64,000 nt of DNA from Pirellulales bacterium (GCA_036267355.1 DATAWG010000109.1:1-64000), one strand, 5' to 3'. Shown: positions 15,777-24,325, counted from the stretch's first letter. Translations and numbers: made by a program. Notes: generated from the sequence alone by a model not told the origin.

Positions 15777-15887
15777 CGTGGTCCTCGGAGAAAAACGGGG
15801 ACTGTCCAGGACTGTCCCCCTCTGCCTTGCGACGCAACACGCCCGCCCGTTCACTCGTAAGAAATCCTCTGGGAAGGAGCGAATACC

Positions 15888-17684
15888 GTGGCCACAGCAA
15901 CCCGCCCGCAAAAGTCGGCTGAAAGTGGATCGAAGCACATCGTCGAGATGAATTGGGATCCGATTACGCGGATCGTCGGCAGCCTCGGGATTTTCACGAA
16001 AATTGATTTCGCCAATCGTCACGTCGTCGAATGCCACAGCACCTCGTCGATTTTTCGCGGCTATAGCATTTTCATGAAGGGGAAAGACCCGCGCGATGCG
16101 CATTTCATCACCAGCCGCATCTGCGGCATCTGCGGCGACAACCACGCCACCTGCTCCTGCTACGCCCAACAAATGGCCTACGGCATCCGTCCGCCGGCGA
16201 TGGGCGAATGGATCGTGAACTTGGGCGAGGCGGCCGAATACATGTTCGACCACAACATCTTTCAAGACAACCTGGTCGGCGTCGATTTCTGCGAGCAGAT
16301 GGTGAAGGAGACCAATCCGAGCGTGTTGGCCAAGGCCGAAAAAACGCCGGCTCCGAATTCCCATTTGCACGGCTATCGCACGATCGCCGACATCATGCGG
16401 GCCCTGAATCCCTTCAGCGGCGATTTCTATCGCGAAACGCTCGTTGTCAGCCGCTACTCGCGCGAAATGTTCTGCCTGATGGAAGGCCGGCATGTGCATC
16501 CATCGACGCTCTATCCCGGCGGAGTCGGCACCGTGCCGAGCGTGCAGCTGTTTACCGATTATCTGGTGCGGCTGATGCGCTATGTCGAATTCATGAAGCG
16601 CTGTCTGCCGCTGCATGAAGACCTATTCAATTTCTGGTACGAAGCATTGCCGGGCTACGAAGAAGTCGGCCGGCGGCGGATTCTATTGGCCTGCTGGGGC
16701 TCGTTCAACGACCCCGACGTGTGCGACTACAAGTACAAGAACATGGACCACTGGGGCAAGTCGATGTTCGTCACGCCCGGCATTATCGTCGACGGACAAA
16801 CGGTGACCAATAACCTGGTGGACATCAATCTCGGCATCCGCATCCTGCTCGGCAGTTCGTATTACGACGACTGGGAAGACGGCGAAACATTCGTGAAGGA
16901 AGATCCGCTCGGCAACCCGGTCGACCAGCGGCATCCCTGGAATCAGACCACGGTGCCGCGCCCGCAAAAGCGCAATTTCGACGGGAAATACACCTGGGTC
17001 ATGTCGCCCCGCTGGTACGACAAGCGCACCGGCGACCATTTGGCTCTCGACACCGGCGGCGGCCCGATCGCCCGCCTCTGGTCCACCGCGCTGGCCGGCA
17101 AGGTCGACATCGGCTATATCAAGGCCACGGGCCATAGCGTCAAGATTTACTTGCCGAAGTCGGCCACGATGCCCGACGCCGAATTCGAATGGCACATCCC
17201 CAAGTGGAGCAATGCCATCGAGCGCGACCGGGCGCGAACATTCTTCCAGGCCTATGCCGCGGCGTGTGCGCTGCATTTCGTCGAAAAGGCGCTCGCCGAA
17301 CTGCACGCCGGCCGGACCAAGACTTGGACGGAATTCAAGGTGCCGGACGAGGCAATCGGTTGCGGATTCCACGAAGCGGTGCGAGGTGTGTTGTCGCATC
17401 ATCTGGTGATTCGCGACGGCAAGATCGCCAATTACCATCCCTATCCGCCGACGCCGTGGAATGCCGCCCCGCGCGACGTATACGGCACCCCGGGTCCCTA
17501 CGAAGATGCGGTGCAGAATACGCCGATTTTCGAAGAAAATGGGCCCGACAATTTCAAAGGGATCGATATCATGCGCGCCGTGCGCAGCTTCGACCCGTGC
17601 CTCCCCTGCGGAGTGCATATGTACCTCGGCAACGGCAAGCAGCTCGACGTGCACCACTCCCCAATGTTCGGCCAACATGGGTAG
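15888..17684 (+). CDS. hhyL: Group 1h [NiFe]-hydrogenase large subunit
   Basis: This 598-residue catalytic subunit holds the NiFe(CN)2CO site and oxidises H2. The N-terminal L1 motif is RICGICGDNHATC (Cys79 and Cys82 are nickel ligands). The C-terminal L2 motif is DPCLPCGVH (Cys571 and Cys574 ligands, His577 the expected cleavage point). A 21-residue tail after His577 would be removed by the maturation protease encoded downstream. The start is GTG at 15888, with AAGGAG at 15874-15879. The 150-bp gap from hhyS is unusually large for paired subunits. Group 1h enzymes are known as oxygen-tolerant, often high-affinity uptake hydrogenases. High affinity here is inferred from grouping. Confidence 0.97.
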   Translation: MATATRPQKSAESGSKHIVEMNWDPITRIVGSLGIFTKIDFANRHVVECHSTSSIFRGYSIFMKGKDPRDAHFITSRICGICGDNHATCSCYAQQMAYGIRPPAMGEWIVNLGEAAEYMFDHNIFQDNLVGVDFCEQMVKETNPSVLAKAEKTPAPNSHLHGYRTIADIMRALNPFSGDFYRETLVVSRYSREMFCLMEGRHVHPSTLYPGGVGTVPSVQLFTDYLVRLMRYVEFMKRCLPLHEDLFNFWYEALPGYEEVGRRRILLACWGSFNDPDVCDYKYKNMDHWGKSMFVTPGIIVDGQTVTNNLVDINLGIRILLGSSYYDDWEDGETFVKEDPLGNPVDQRHPWNQTTVPRPQKRNFDGKYTWVMSPRWYDKRTGDHLALDTGGGPIARLWSTALAGKVDIGYIKATGHSVKIYLPKSATMPDAEFEWHIPKWSNAIERDRARTFFQAYAAACALHFVEKALAELHAGRTKTWTEFKVPDEAIGCGFHEAVRGVLSHHLVIRDGKIANYHPYPPTPWNAAPRDVYGTPGPYEDAVQNTPIFEENGPDNFKGIDIMRAVRSFDPCLPCGVHMYLGNGKQLDVHHSPMFGQHG

Positions 17685-17737
17685 AATTGCCTTTCCGCCC
17701 ACTGTCCCCTCACCCCACCCTCACCCTCCCGCTGCCC

Positions 17738-18337
17738 ATGTCCAAAGAATCAGAACTTCAGCAGCGGATGGGACAGATCGAGGAGTTGGTTCAGGAAATC
17801 CAAGCGGGGGCCGATCCGGCTTTTCGCGATCGGGCCCTCAAACTCGTCGAATTGTTGCTGGAAGTGCACGGCGCCGGCCTCAATCGGATGATGGAACTCA
17901 CGTGCGACAGCGCCGCCGGCGGCGATCCATTGATCGCTGGCTTCGCGGCCGATCCGCTTGTTGCCAGCCTGCTCTTGTTGCACGGCTTACATCCACTCGA
18001 CTTCGAAACGCGAGTGCGCAAGGCGCTCGACGAAGTGCGACCCTATCTGCAATCGCATAAGGGCAACGTCGAGTTGCTAGGTGTCGACGACGGTGTAATC
18101 CGCTTGCGGCTCGACGGCAGTTGCAATGGCTGCCCTTCGTCGTCCTTGACGCTTAAATTGGCGATCGAAGAAGCGCTTGCCCAACACGCGCCCGATGCGG
18201 CCGGGTTGACCGTCGAAGGCGTGGTGCCGGCGAAGCCCGCGCCCGTGTTTGTTCCGTTGGCTCCTTTGGCAATGGCGGCGCATTCGGGGCAACCGACGGC
18301 CGAGCCGCTGCCCGCCGATAGCGGCCAAGAATCATGA
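17738..18337 (+). CDS. NifU-like Fe-S scaffold protein of the hydrogenase cluster
   Basis: This 199-residue protein has a C-terminal NifU domain (residues about 92-160) with the cluster-binding Cys129-Asn-Gly-Cys132 in LDGSCNGCPSSSLTL. The N-terminal 90 residues are helical and shared with NifU-type proteins found in group 1h hydrogenase operons. The tail is Ala/Pro-rich. It probably builds or transfers Fe-S clusters for the small subunit. The start ATG at 17738 follows a C-rich leader (ccctcaccccaccctcaccc) and lacks a clear Shine-Dalgarno. The stop overlaps the next start as ATGA. Confidence 0.88.
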   Translation: MSKESELQQRMGQIEELVQEIQAGADPAFRDRALKLVELLLEVHGAGLNRMMELTCDSAAGGDPLIAGFAADPLVASLLLLHGLHPLDFETRVRKALDEVRPYLQSHKGNVELLGVDDGVIRLRLDGSCNGCPSSSLTLKLAIEEALAQHAPDAAGLTVEGVVPAKPAPVFVPLAPLAMAAHSGQPTAEPLPADSGQES

Positions 18338-19026
18338 TCCCTTCCGAACCAATCCGTCGGGCGGCCGGATTTTCCGCGCTTCGCCAGTTCGTCAAGACCG
18401 CCAGCGACACATCCAAGCGGCAGCGCGGCGAACATTGTGAAATGTGCGCCATGCTTTTGCCCGAGGTGCATCCGCATCTGGTCGAACCGGCCACTCGCCG
18501 GATCGTTTGCGCCTGCGATGCCTGCGCGCTATTGTTCGACAATCCGGCGCAGATGAAATATCGCCGCGTCCCGCGCCGCATTCGCCGCCTGGTCGATTTT
18601 CAACTCTCCGACGCACAATGGAACGATCTGTTGATTCCGATCAACATGGCATTCTTCTTCCACAGCACGCCTGCCGAACGCGTGGTGGCGATTTATCCCA
18701 GTCCGGCCGGGCCGGTCGAGTCGCTGCTGACGCTGGAATCTTGGACCGGCATGGTCGCCGACAATCCGCTGCTGGCGACGATGGAAGCGGATGTCGAGGC
18801 GCTGCTGGTGAATCGGCTCGCGCCGCAGAGCGGATTTTCCGAGCCGGAATATTTCTTGGCCCCCATCGACGAGTGCTACAAGCTCGTCGGCGTGCTGCGA
18901 ATGCAGTGGCGCGGGCTGTCGGGCGGCGCTGAAGTGTGGGGCCACATCCAACGGTTCTTCGCCGATCTCGGCCAGCGGGCAACGCCCGTGCGCGGCCGGG
19001 GCATGGAGAAAATCGACCATGCCTGA
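18334..19026 (+). CDS. DUF5947-type hydrogenase-associated protein
   Basis: This 230-residue protein has five cysteines near the N-terminus in a zinc-ribbon-like pattern (Cys35-Glu-Met-Cys38, then Cys59, Cys61, Cys64), followed by an alpha/beta domain (YRRVPRRIRRLVDFQLSDAQWN, FFFHSTPAERVVAIYPSPAGPVES, WGHIQRFF). It matches my knowledge of DUF5947 proteins, which co-occur with group 1h hydrogenases. Biochemical function is unknown. It is translationally coupled on both sides: an ATGA overlap with nifU and an 8-base overlap with the next gene. A role in assembly or electron transfer is a guess from position. Confidence 0.85.
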   Translation: MIPSEPIRRAAGFSALRQFVKTASDTSKRQRGEHCEMCAMLLPEVHPHLVEPATRRIVCACDACALLFDNPAQMKYRRVPRRIRRLVDFQLSDAQWNDLLIPINMAFFFHSTPAERVVAIYPSPAGPVESLLTLESWTGMVADNPLLATMEADVEALLVNRLAPQSGFSEPEYFLAPIDECYKLVGVLRMQWRGLSGGAEVWGHIQRFFADLGQRATPVRGRGMEKIDHA

Positions 19027-19693
19027 GTTGAATTTCCAGGTCGAAGCGGTCGAGGCGGATCGGCATTCGATTTCACCGCTACTGATTTTCAAGCTGCGAA
19101 TCACCAACGCCGATCCGGAAGAACAAATTCAAAGCATCGCCCTGCGTTGCCAATTGCAGATCGAGAGCACGCGCCGCCGCTATTCGCCCGAGGAACAGGC
19201 GCATCTGAAAGACCTGTTCGGAGAGCCGGACCGCTGGAACCAAACGCTGCGCGGCATGCTCTGGACGCACGCCAGCGCCCAGGTGCCGCCGTTTTTAGGC
19301 AGCGTTGTCGCCGATTTGCCGGTTCCCTGCACATTCGATTTCAACGTCGCGGCGACGAAATACTTCCATGGCCTGGCCGACGGCGAGGTGCCGCTCATCC
19401 TGCTGTTCAGCGGCAGTGTCTTCTATCGCGATGGCGGCGGCGAATTGCAGGTCTGCCAAATCCCCTGGGACAAGGAAACGCGGCATCGGCTGCCGGTGGC
19501 AGTCTGGCAACGGATGATGGACATCCATTATCCCAACAGCGCATGGCTCAGCTTGCGAACGGACGCCTACGACCGGCTCTGCCGCTTCAAAGTGCAGCAC
19601 GGCATTCCCACCTGGGAACAAGCCATCGAGCGCTTGCTCGACGCCGCCGGCGATGAGCTTGATCCGCTCGCTGCCGAGAGGGCGCCGTTATGA
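19019..19693 (+). CDS. DUF6084-type hydrogenase-associated protein
   Basis: This 224-residue soluble protein has no signal peptide or membrane segment. The pattern of beta strands (LNFQVEAVEADRHSISPLLIFKLRITN, IQSIALRCQLQIES) followed by LFGEPDRWNQTLRGMLWTHA and VPCTFDFNVAATKYFHGLADGEVPLILLFSGSVFY resembles DUF6084 proteins seen in group 1h operons. No catalytic motif is evident. It overlaps the upstream gene by 8 bases and the downstream gene by 4, so the set is probably made in fixed proportions. Confidence 0.85.
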   Translation: MPELNFQVEAVEADRHSISPLLIFKLRITNADPEEQIQSIALRCQLQIESTRRRYSPEEQAHLKDLFGEPDRWNQTLRGMLWTHASAQVPPFLGSVVADLPVPCTFDFNVAATKYFHGLADGEVPLILLFSGSVFYRDGGGELQVCQIPWDKETRHRLPVAVWQRMMDIHYPNSAWLSLRTDAYDRLCRFKVQHGIPTWEQAIERLLDAAGDELDPLAAERAPL

Positions 19694-20838
19694 ATTTTCA
19701 AGCGATCGAACAAGTCGCCGATGCCGTCCTCTACGAGGGATACGTTCTGTATCCGTATCGCGCGTCGGCGGTGAAGAATCGGCAGCGATGGAACTTCGGT
19801 GGCCTGTTTCCAAAGGCGTACAGCGAAGCCAGCCGCGGCTCCGATGCTTGGATCATGCAGACCGAATGCTTGATCGACTGCGGCGGCAGCATATCCGGCG
19901 GCAGCGAAGCCGGCGGCAGCGAAGCCGGCCGGCACGCGACCGTCGATCTCAAGCTGCGCTGCTTGCAGATTTCGCTCCGCGAAGTGGGACGAGTGATTTC
20001 ATCCGACACAAAGTCGCAGGGCGAAACCGGGTCCGAGCGCGAGCCGCGCTATGAAGTGGTCGAGTCGGCCGTCGTCGCTGGCCAAGCCATTTACACGTGG
20101 CAAGAAGCGATCGAACGAGAGTTTGCCGTCGCATCGGTTTCCCTGGCCGAGATCGCCGCGCAACCGCTACGGCGCGAGTTCAGCTTTCCGGCCAATCGCA
20201 AGTTCGAGACGCATCGCGGCCGGGACGGCGAGCCGGACGCCGTCATCGTCCGCCGGCAGCAGCGTATCGAGGGCGAGATCGAAATCTCGGCCGAAGCCGT
20301 CGCCGCCGGCTTGTTTCGCCTGCGCGCCGTGGTGCGCAACAACACGCCGATCGAAAATGCCGCGAACTCGACGCGCGATGAAGCGGCGCTATTTGCGATG
20401 GCTTCGACGCACATGATCCTGGCCTGCCGCGGCGCTGAGTTCGTATCGCTGATGGATCCGCCTCCGCGTTGGAGCGAGGCCGCCGCGGGCTGCAAGAACG
20501 TCGGCGCGTGGCCCGTTTTGGTCGGCACGGAGCCGCGGCGCGAGTTTCTGCTCGCCTCGCCGATCATCTTGTACGACTATCCTCAGATCGCGCCAGAGAG
20601 CGCGGGAGAACTATTCGATGGCACCGAAATCGACGAGATTCTGACATTGCGGATCATGTCGCTCAGCGACGAGGAAAAACAGGAAATGCGTTCGCTCGAC
20701 GACCGCACCCGAGCGATCCTCGAGCGCACCGAAAATCTCCCCCCCGACCAATTAGCAAAACTGCACGGCGCCATCCGCGGCCTGCGCCATCTGCACCCCA
20801 ACCAACCCCAAACAGTCCCCGACCCTTCGACCGCATAA
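19690..20838 (+). CDS. Conserved unknown protein of group 1h hydrogenase operons
   Basis: This 382-residue soluble protein belongs to no family I can name with certainty. The N-terminus (VADAVLYEGYVLYPYRASAVKNRQRWNFGGLFP) and LADHL-like segment (STHMILACRGAEFVSLMDPP, WPVLVGTEPRREFLLASPIILYDYPQIAPESAGELFDGTEIDEILTLRI) look well folded and conserved. Residues about 63-77 are a Ser/Gly/Glu low-complexity insert (GGSISGGSEAGGSEAGR). The C-terminus is charged (SDEEKQEMRSLDDRTRAIL). It overlaps DUF6084 by ATGA. Its position within the hydrogenase block points to maturation or coupling. Confidence 0.8.
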   Translation: MNFQAIEQVADAVLYEGYVLYPYRASAVKNRQRWNFGGLFPKAYSEASRGSDAWIMQTECLIDCGGSISGGSEAGGSEAGRHATVDLKLRCLQISLREVGRVISSDTKSQGETGSEREPRYEVVESAVVAGQAIYTWQEAIEREFAVASVSLAEIAAQPLRREFSFPANRKFETHRGRDGEPDAVIVRRQQRIEGEIEISAEAVAAGLFRLRAVVRNNTPIENAANSTRDEAALFAMASTHMILACRGAEFVSLMDPPPRWSEAAAGCKNVGAWPVLVGTEPRREFLLASPIILYDYPQIAPESAGELFDGTEIDEILTLRIMSLSDEEKQEMRSLDDRTRAILERTENLPPDQLAKLHGAIRGLRHLHPNQPQTVPDPSTA

Positions 20839-20890
20839 ACCGCGTGCCCGTGCTTCCTAACCCCTCACCCTCACCCTCACCCTTCCTCCG

Positions 20891-21208
20891 ATGTCCTCCC
20901 CTTGGGATTTTTCCGACGAAAATCGCCGCGTCGAATCGTGCCGGGTCGCCGGAATCGAATTGAAAGCTGGCGATCGTGTACGGCTTGCGCCTTCGGGCCG
21001 AGCGGACATTATGGACCTCGCCTTGGCCGGCAAGATCGGCCAGATTGAGGCCATCGAACAAGATTTCAACGATAAGATTCACTTGGCGATCGTGCTCGAC
21101 GACGATCCGGGCCGCGACCTGGGCATGCTCCGCCAACCCGGCCACCGCTTCTTCTTCGCCCTCGACGAAGTCGAACCGCTCCCCAAGCCGCATCCCATCG
21201 ACAACTAA
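20891..21208 (+). CDS. Small conserved protein of the hydrogenase operon
   Basis: This 105-residue soluble protein contains SRVAGIELKAGDRVRLAPSGRADIMDLALAGKIGQIEAIEQDF-type beta-rich sequence, resembling a small KOW/SH3-like barrel (GDRVRL, GKIGQIEAI), and ends FFFALDEVEPLP. No catalytic residues are seen. The ATG at 20891 is preceded by a C-rich run (ccctcaccctcaccctcacc) with no Shine-Dalgarno. It lies between the 382-residue unknown and the maturation protease. Function is unknown. Confidence 0.75.
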   Translation: MSSPWDFSDENRRVESCRVAGIELKAGDRVRLAPSGRADIMDLALAGKIGQIEAIEQDFNDKIHLAIVLDDDPGRDLGMLRQPGHRFFFALDEVEPLPKPHPIDN

Positions 21209-21244
21209 CCCCGTTCTCCTGACCCCTCACCCTCACCCTCAGCC

Positions 21245-21778
21245 TTGCCTCCAACCGTCCTCATCGCCGGCATCGGCAACATATTTCTGGGCGACGACGG
21301 CTTCGGCAGCGAAGTCGCTCGCCGGTTGGCCGGGCGGTCGTGGCCGGCGGGAGTGCGGGTCGTTGATTACGGCATACGCGGCTTCGATGTCGCGTTCGCG
21401 CTGATGGACGGCGTCGACGTTGCAATCCTGGTCGATGCCACTCCGCAAGGCGGACCGCCCGGCACGGTTTATGTCATCGAGCCCGATCTCGGCGCGCTGA
21501 ATGATCCGAGCGTGAAAGAACTGCCGGTCGACACGCATGCGATGAACCCGATGAAAGTGTTTCAATTGGTTCGAGCGATGGATGGCCGGTTCAATCGGGT
21601 GCTCATCGTCGGTTGCGAGCCGGCCGATTTCGGTCCGGAAAATGAAGGCCGCATTGGTCTGAGCCCGGCCGTTGCCGCGGGCGTGGAGGAAGCGATCCGC
21701 GTGGTCGATCGTCTGGTCGCTGAAATTCTTTGTTACAATGAACCTGCCGATGCCGTTCGGAGCGGCAGCAACACCTAA
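21245..21778 (+). CDS. Hydrogenase maturation endopeptidase (HupD/HyaD/HybD family)
   Basis: This 177-residue nickel-dependent protease removes the C-terminal tail of the large subunit after nickel insertion. It opens VLIAGIGNIFLGDDGFGSEVARRL, the family signature (GxGNxxxxDDGxG, with Asp as metal ligand). The second ligand region is VVDYGIRGFDVAF, and the third is VDTHAMNP, with the metal-binding His. The likely start is TTG at 21245, directly after a C-rich run (ccctcaccctcaccctcagc). Its substrate is presumably HhyL, which has a matching 21-residue tail. Confidence 0.93.
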   Translation: MPPTVLIAGIGNIFLGDDGFGSEVARRLAGRSWPAGVRVVDYGIRGFDVAFALMDGVDVAILVDATPQGGPPGTVYVIEPDLGALNDPSVKELPVDTHAMNPMKVFQLVRAMDGRFNRVLIVGCEPADFGPENEGRIGLSPAVAAGVEEAIRVVDRLVAEILCYNEPADAVRSGSNT

Positions 21779-21807
21779 GGCAATCAATCATTTCAGGAGC
21801 ACCGGTT

Positions 21808-22041
21808 ATGGACATCTCCGAAATCGTCGAAGAACAAGAACCGAAGGACATCATGCGATTGGCGGGCGGATTGGCTTTGATCACGCTCGGCGCCGGCATG
21901 ATCTTGTCGTTCCCCAAGATCCGCAAACTGCTGCATTCGAGCGTCGAGGCGGCCACGAAAGACAGCGAGGGAAATCCGCTGCCCGCCGCGAAAGGGATGC
22001 TTCCCGATCTCGAGCGGTATTTGAAAATCCGATCGATGTGA
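21808..22041 (+). CDS. Small single-span membrane protein of the hydrogenase operon
   Basis: This 77-residue protein has one hydrophobic segment (residues about 18-36, LAGGLALITLGAGMILSFP) followed by basic PKIRKLL. The start at 21808 has AGGAG at 21795-21799. The rest is charged and soluble. It could anchor a hydrogenase component to the membrane, since the small subunit lacks a membrane helix. This is inference. The stop codon overlaps the next ATG by one base (TGATG). Confidence 0.75.
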   Translation: MDISEIVEEQEPKDIMRLAGGLALITLGAGMILSFPKIRKLLHSSVEAATKDSEGNPLPAAKGMLPDLERYLKIRSM

Positions 22042-22595
22042 TGACCACTGCCGTGGCAACCTATGTAGCGGCGAACGACCAGAGCCGGTTTTCCGTGCAA
22101 GCATTTGCCGGCGGCTTGCTCTCGTCGTTCGCGCATAATCCGACGTTTGCGGTGCGCAATTTTTCGGCGAAGCTCGAATTCGATGCGGAATCCCCCGGGA
22201 CAGCTTCGATCGAGGTCGATGCGAAAGCACAGAGCTTGGAATTGACCGACAATGTGAAAGCCGCGGATCGCGAAGAAATCGAGCGGCAAATGCGTTCGCT
22301 AGTGCTGGAAACGACAAAATATCCGCAAATCACGTATCGCAGCACGGAAATTGCATCCGACAAGGTGACCGAAGGCTGGTTTCGGCTGCGGATCAACGGC
22401 GAACTGATGCTCCATGGCGTGACCAAGAACCATGCCATGGAAGCGACGGTTCGCACGAGCGAAAACAAATTGCGATTCACCGGCGAAACGTCGATTCGCC
22501 TGTGCGACTTCCGCATGAAAAAAATCTCGGCCCTCGCCGGCACGATAACTCTCAAAGAAGAAGTGAAGCTGACCTTCGATTTCGCCATGAGTTAA
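22041..22595 (+). CDS. YceI-like lipid-binding domain protein without signal peptide
   Basis: This 184-residue protein is a YceI-family lipocalin-like domain, which binds polyisoprenoid chains such as ubiquinone-type tails in characterised members. The sequence runs DQSRFSVQAFAGGLLSSFAHNPTFAVRNFSAKLEF, YPQITYRSTEI, GELMLHGVTKNHAMEATV and GTITLKEEVKLTFDFAMS. No export signal is present, so it is probably cytoplasmic, unlike typical periplasmic YceI. It is coupled to the upstream small membrane protein by a one-base overlap. Binding a quinone near the hydrogenase is an attractive but untested idea. Confidence 0.85.
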   Translation: MTTAVATYVAANDQSRFSVQAFAGGLLSSFAHNPTFAVRNFSAKLEFDAESPGTASIEVDAKAQSLELTDNVKAADREEIERQMRSLVLETTKYPQITYRSTEIASDKVTEGWFRLRINGELMLHGVTKNHAMEATVRTSENKLRFTGETSIRLCDFRMKKISALAGTITLKEEVKLTFDFAMS

Positions 22596-22649
22596 ACTCC
22601 TGGAGCCCCGGGTCCGGAGCCCGCAGCGCCAGCAAGGGAAGGTTGCCTT

Positions 22650-22710
22650 CGTCATTCGTGTTTCGTCATTTTCATTAGACATTCATCCTTAGCCATTCGT
22701 CATTTTCGTA
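22650..22710. repeat. GTCATTCGTCATT-type repeat upstream of hypC
   Basis: Several copies of (T)CGTCATT and GACATTC occur in this stretch. Similar sequence lies at 23053-23096 downstream of hypC and, in inverse orientation, after prs at 28101-28172. The family is dispersed and non-coding. Confidence 0.6.
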
Positions 22711-22743
22711 CTCCGTCGGCCCCTCGAACAAATTGACCCCACG

Positions 22744-23034
22744 ATGTGTCTCGCCATCCCCGGCCAAATCACCGAACTGTTCGCCGACCCGCACGACGCC
22801 GAGCGCAATAGCTTGGCGATGGTCGATATCCTGGGCGTGCGGCGCAAGGTCAGCATCGATCTATTGCAAGACGATCCGCCGGGGCCGGGCGATTGGGTTT
22901 TGATTCACGTCGGATTCGCGATGAGCAAGATCAGCAGCGAGCGCGCCGCCGAGCAATTGGAAATGCTCGCAATGCTCGGCGAAGCCTCCACCGCCCGAGA
23001 TGAACTCTTCGATGGAATGACGAATATCGAATGA
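22744..23034 (+). CDS. hypC: Hydrogenase assembly chaperone HypC
   Basis: This 96-residue HypC/HybG chaperone carries Fe(CN)2CO with HypD and delivers it to the large subunit. It opens MCLAIPGQI, with the essential Cys2, followed by the OB-like MVDILGVRRKVSIDLL and GDWVLIHVGFAMSKI signatures. Length matches the family. It is followed after about 97 bp by hypD. Related GTCATTCGTCATT-type repeats lie on both sides. Confidence 0.97.
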   Translation: MCLAIPGQITELFADPHDAERNSLAMVDILGVRRKVSIDLLQDDPPGPGDWVLIHVGFAMSKISSERAAEQLEMLAMLGEASTARDELFDGMTNIE

Positions 23035-23131
23035 CTAAATCCAGTGTCAAACGCCGTTCGTCATTCGCCATTCATCATTAGACATTCGTCATTTCGCTTC
23101 CCCTATCCCCTCACCCTCACCCCTCCTCGCC

Positions 23132-24226
23132 ATGCTCTTCGTCGACGAATTCCGCAATCCCGAGTTGATCCAGCGAGCCGTGGATGAAATCCATGCGCTG
23201 GCGGATCCGAAACGGGAATATCGCGTGATGGAAGTTTGCGGCGGACATACGCACGCCATTTTTCGCTTCGGTCTCAAGGGGCTGCTGCCGCCGAATGTCG
23301 AATTGATTCATGGGCCCGGCTGCCCGGTGTGCGTGTTGCCGATGGGGCGGATCGACGATGGATTGGAGTTGGCCGGCGATCCGAACGTGATTTTCACGGC
23401 CTTTGGCGACATGATGCGCGTGCCCGGATCGAAAGGAAGTCCGCTGGAGAGCAAGGCCCGAGGGGCCGACGTGCGGATCGTTTATTCGCCCCTTGATGCG
23501 CTCAAGATCGCCCAGCAGAATCCCGATCGCCAAGTGGTTTTTTTTGCGATCGGTTTCGAAACCACGGCCCCATCGACCGCTCTGACGCTTCTGCGGGCCC
23601 GGGGCCTCAGCGTAAAGAATTTCGCCGTGTTTTCCAATCATGTCACGATCATTCCCGCGATCCGCGCGATCCTCGAATCGCCCGACATGCGGCTCGACGC
23701 GTTCATCGGACCCGGGCATGTGTCGACGGTGATCGGCTGCCGACCGTATGAATTCATCGTCCGCAATTATCGCTGCCCGATCGCCGTATCGGGTTTCGAG
23801 CCGCTCGACATTTTGCAATCGCTGGTGATGGTGTTGCGGCAATTGCGCGACGGCGTGGCAAAGGTGGAAAACCAGTACAATCGCGTTGTGCCTTGGGAGG
23901 GAAATCTGGCGGCTCTGCGGGCAATGGCCGAGGTGTTCGAGGTGCGGCCGTATTTCGAATGGCGCGGGCTGGGCTTCATCACGCAATCGGCGCTGCGCAT
24001 TCGCGAGGCATTCGCTCCGTGGGACGCCGAGCAAACGATGTCGGTTCCGGGCATTTGCGTTACCGATCCGAAGGCGGCCCAATGCGGCGAGGTGCTCAAA
24101 GGAGTGCTCAAGCCGCACGAGTGCAAGCTTTTCGGCAAGGAGTGCACGCCCGAGCACCCGATCGGCGCGTTGATGGTTTCCTCGGAAGGCGCGTGCGCGG
24201 CCCATTTTAAATACGCGGTGACATAG
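23132..24226 (+). CDS. hypD: Hydrogenase formation protein HypD
   Basis: This 364-residue Fe-S protein forms the Fe(CN)2CO cofactor with HypC and HypE. Signatures include EVCGGHTHAIFRFGL (Cys36), HGPGCPVCVLP (Cys64, Cys67), GFETTAPSTA, SNHVTIIPAI, GPGHVSTVIG and the C-terminal CGEVLKG and GKECTPEHPIGALMVSSEGACAAHFKY, which carries the [4Fe-4S] ligands. Length matches the family. The ATG at 23132 follows a C-rich run (cccctcaccctcacccctcc). An inverted repeat lies between hypD and hypE. Confidence 0.97.
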   Translation: MLFVDEFRNPELIQRAVDEIHALADPKREYRVMEVCGGHTHAIFRFGLKGLLPPNVELIHGPGCPVCVLPMGRIDDGLELAGDPNVIFTAFGDMMRVPGSKGSPLESKARGADVRIVYSPLDALKIAQQNPDRQVVFFAIGFETTAPSTALTLLRARGLSVKNFAVFSNHVTIIPAIRAILESPDMRLDAFIGPGHVSTVIGCRPYEFIVRNYRCPIAVSGFEPLDILQSLVMVLRQLRDGVAKVENQYNRVVPWEGNLAALRAMAEVFEVRPYFEWRGLGFITQSALRIREAFAPWDAEQTMSVPGICVTDPKAAQCGEVLKGVLKPHECKLFGKECTPEHPIGALMVSSEGACAAHFKYAVT

Positions 24227-24269
24227 GGCGACAGGCTGAAGGCTACAGGCGACAGGCTTCAGGACGCGC

Positions 24270-24325
24270 GAAGCCGCAAGCGAGCCACGCCACCAAGCGG
24301 TGGCCCGCAACTCGCTTGCGGTTTC
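24270..24325. repeat. Inverted repeat GAAGCCGCAAGCGAG / CTCGCTTGCGGTTTC between hypD and hypE
   Basis: The 15-bp arms match with one mismatch across a 26-bp loop that holds its own small dyad (CCAC...GTGG). The same arm sequence makes a perfect inverted repeat at 61559-61621, so it is a dispersed palindrome family. It could reduce or insulate transcription into hypE. Confidence 0.7.
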
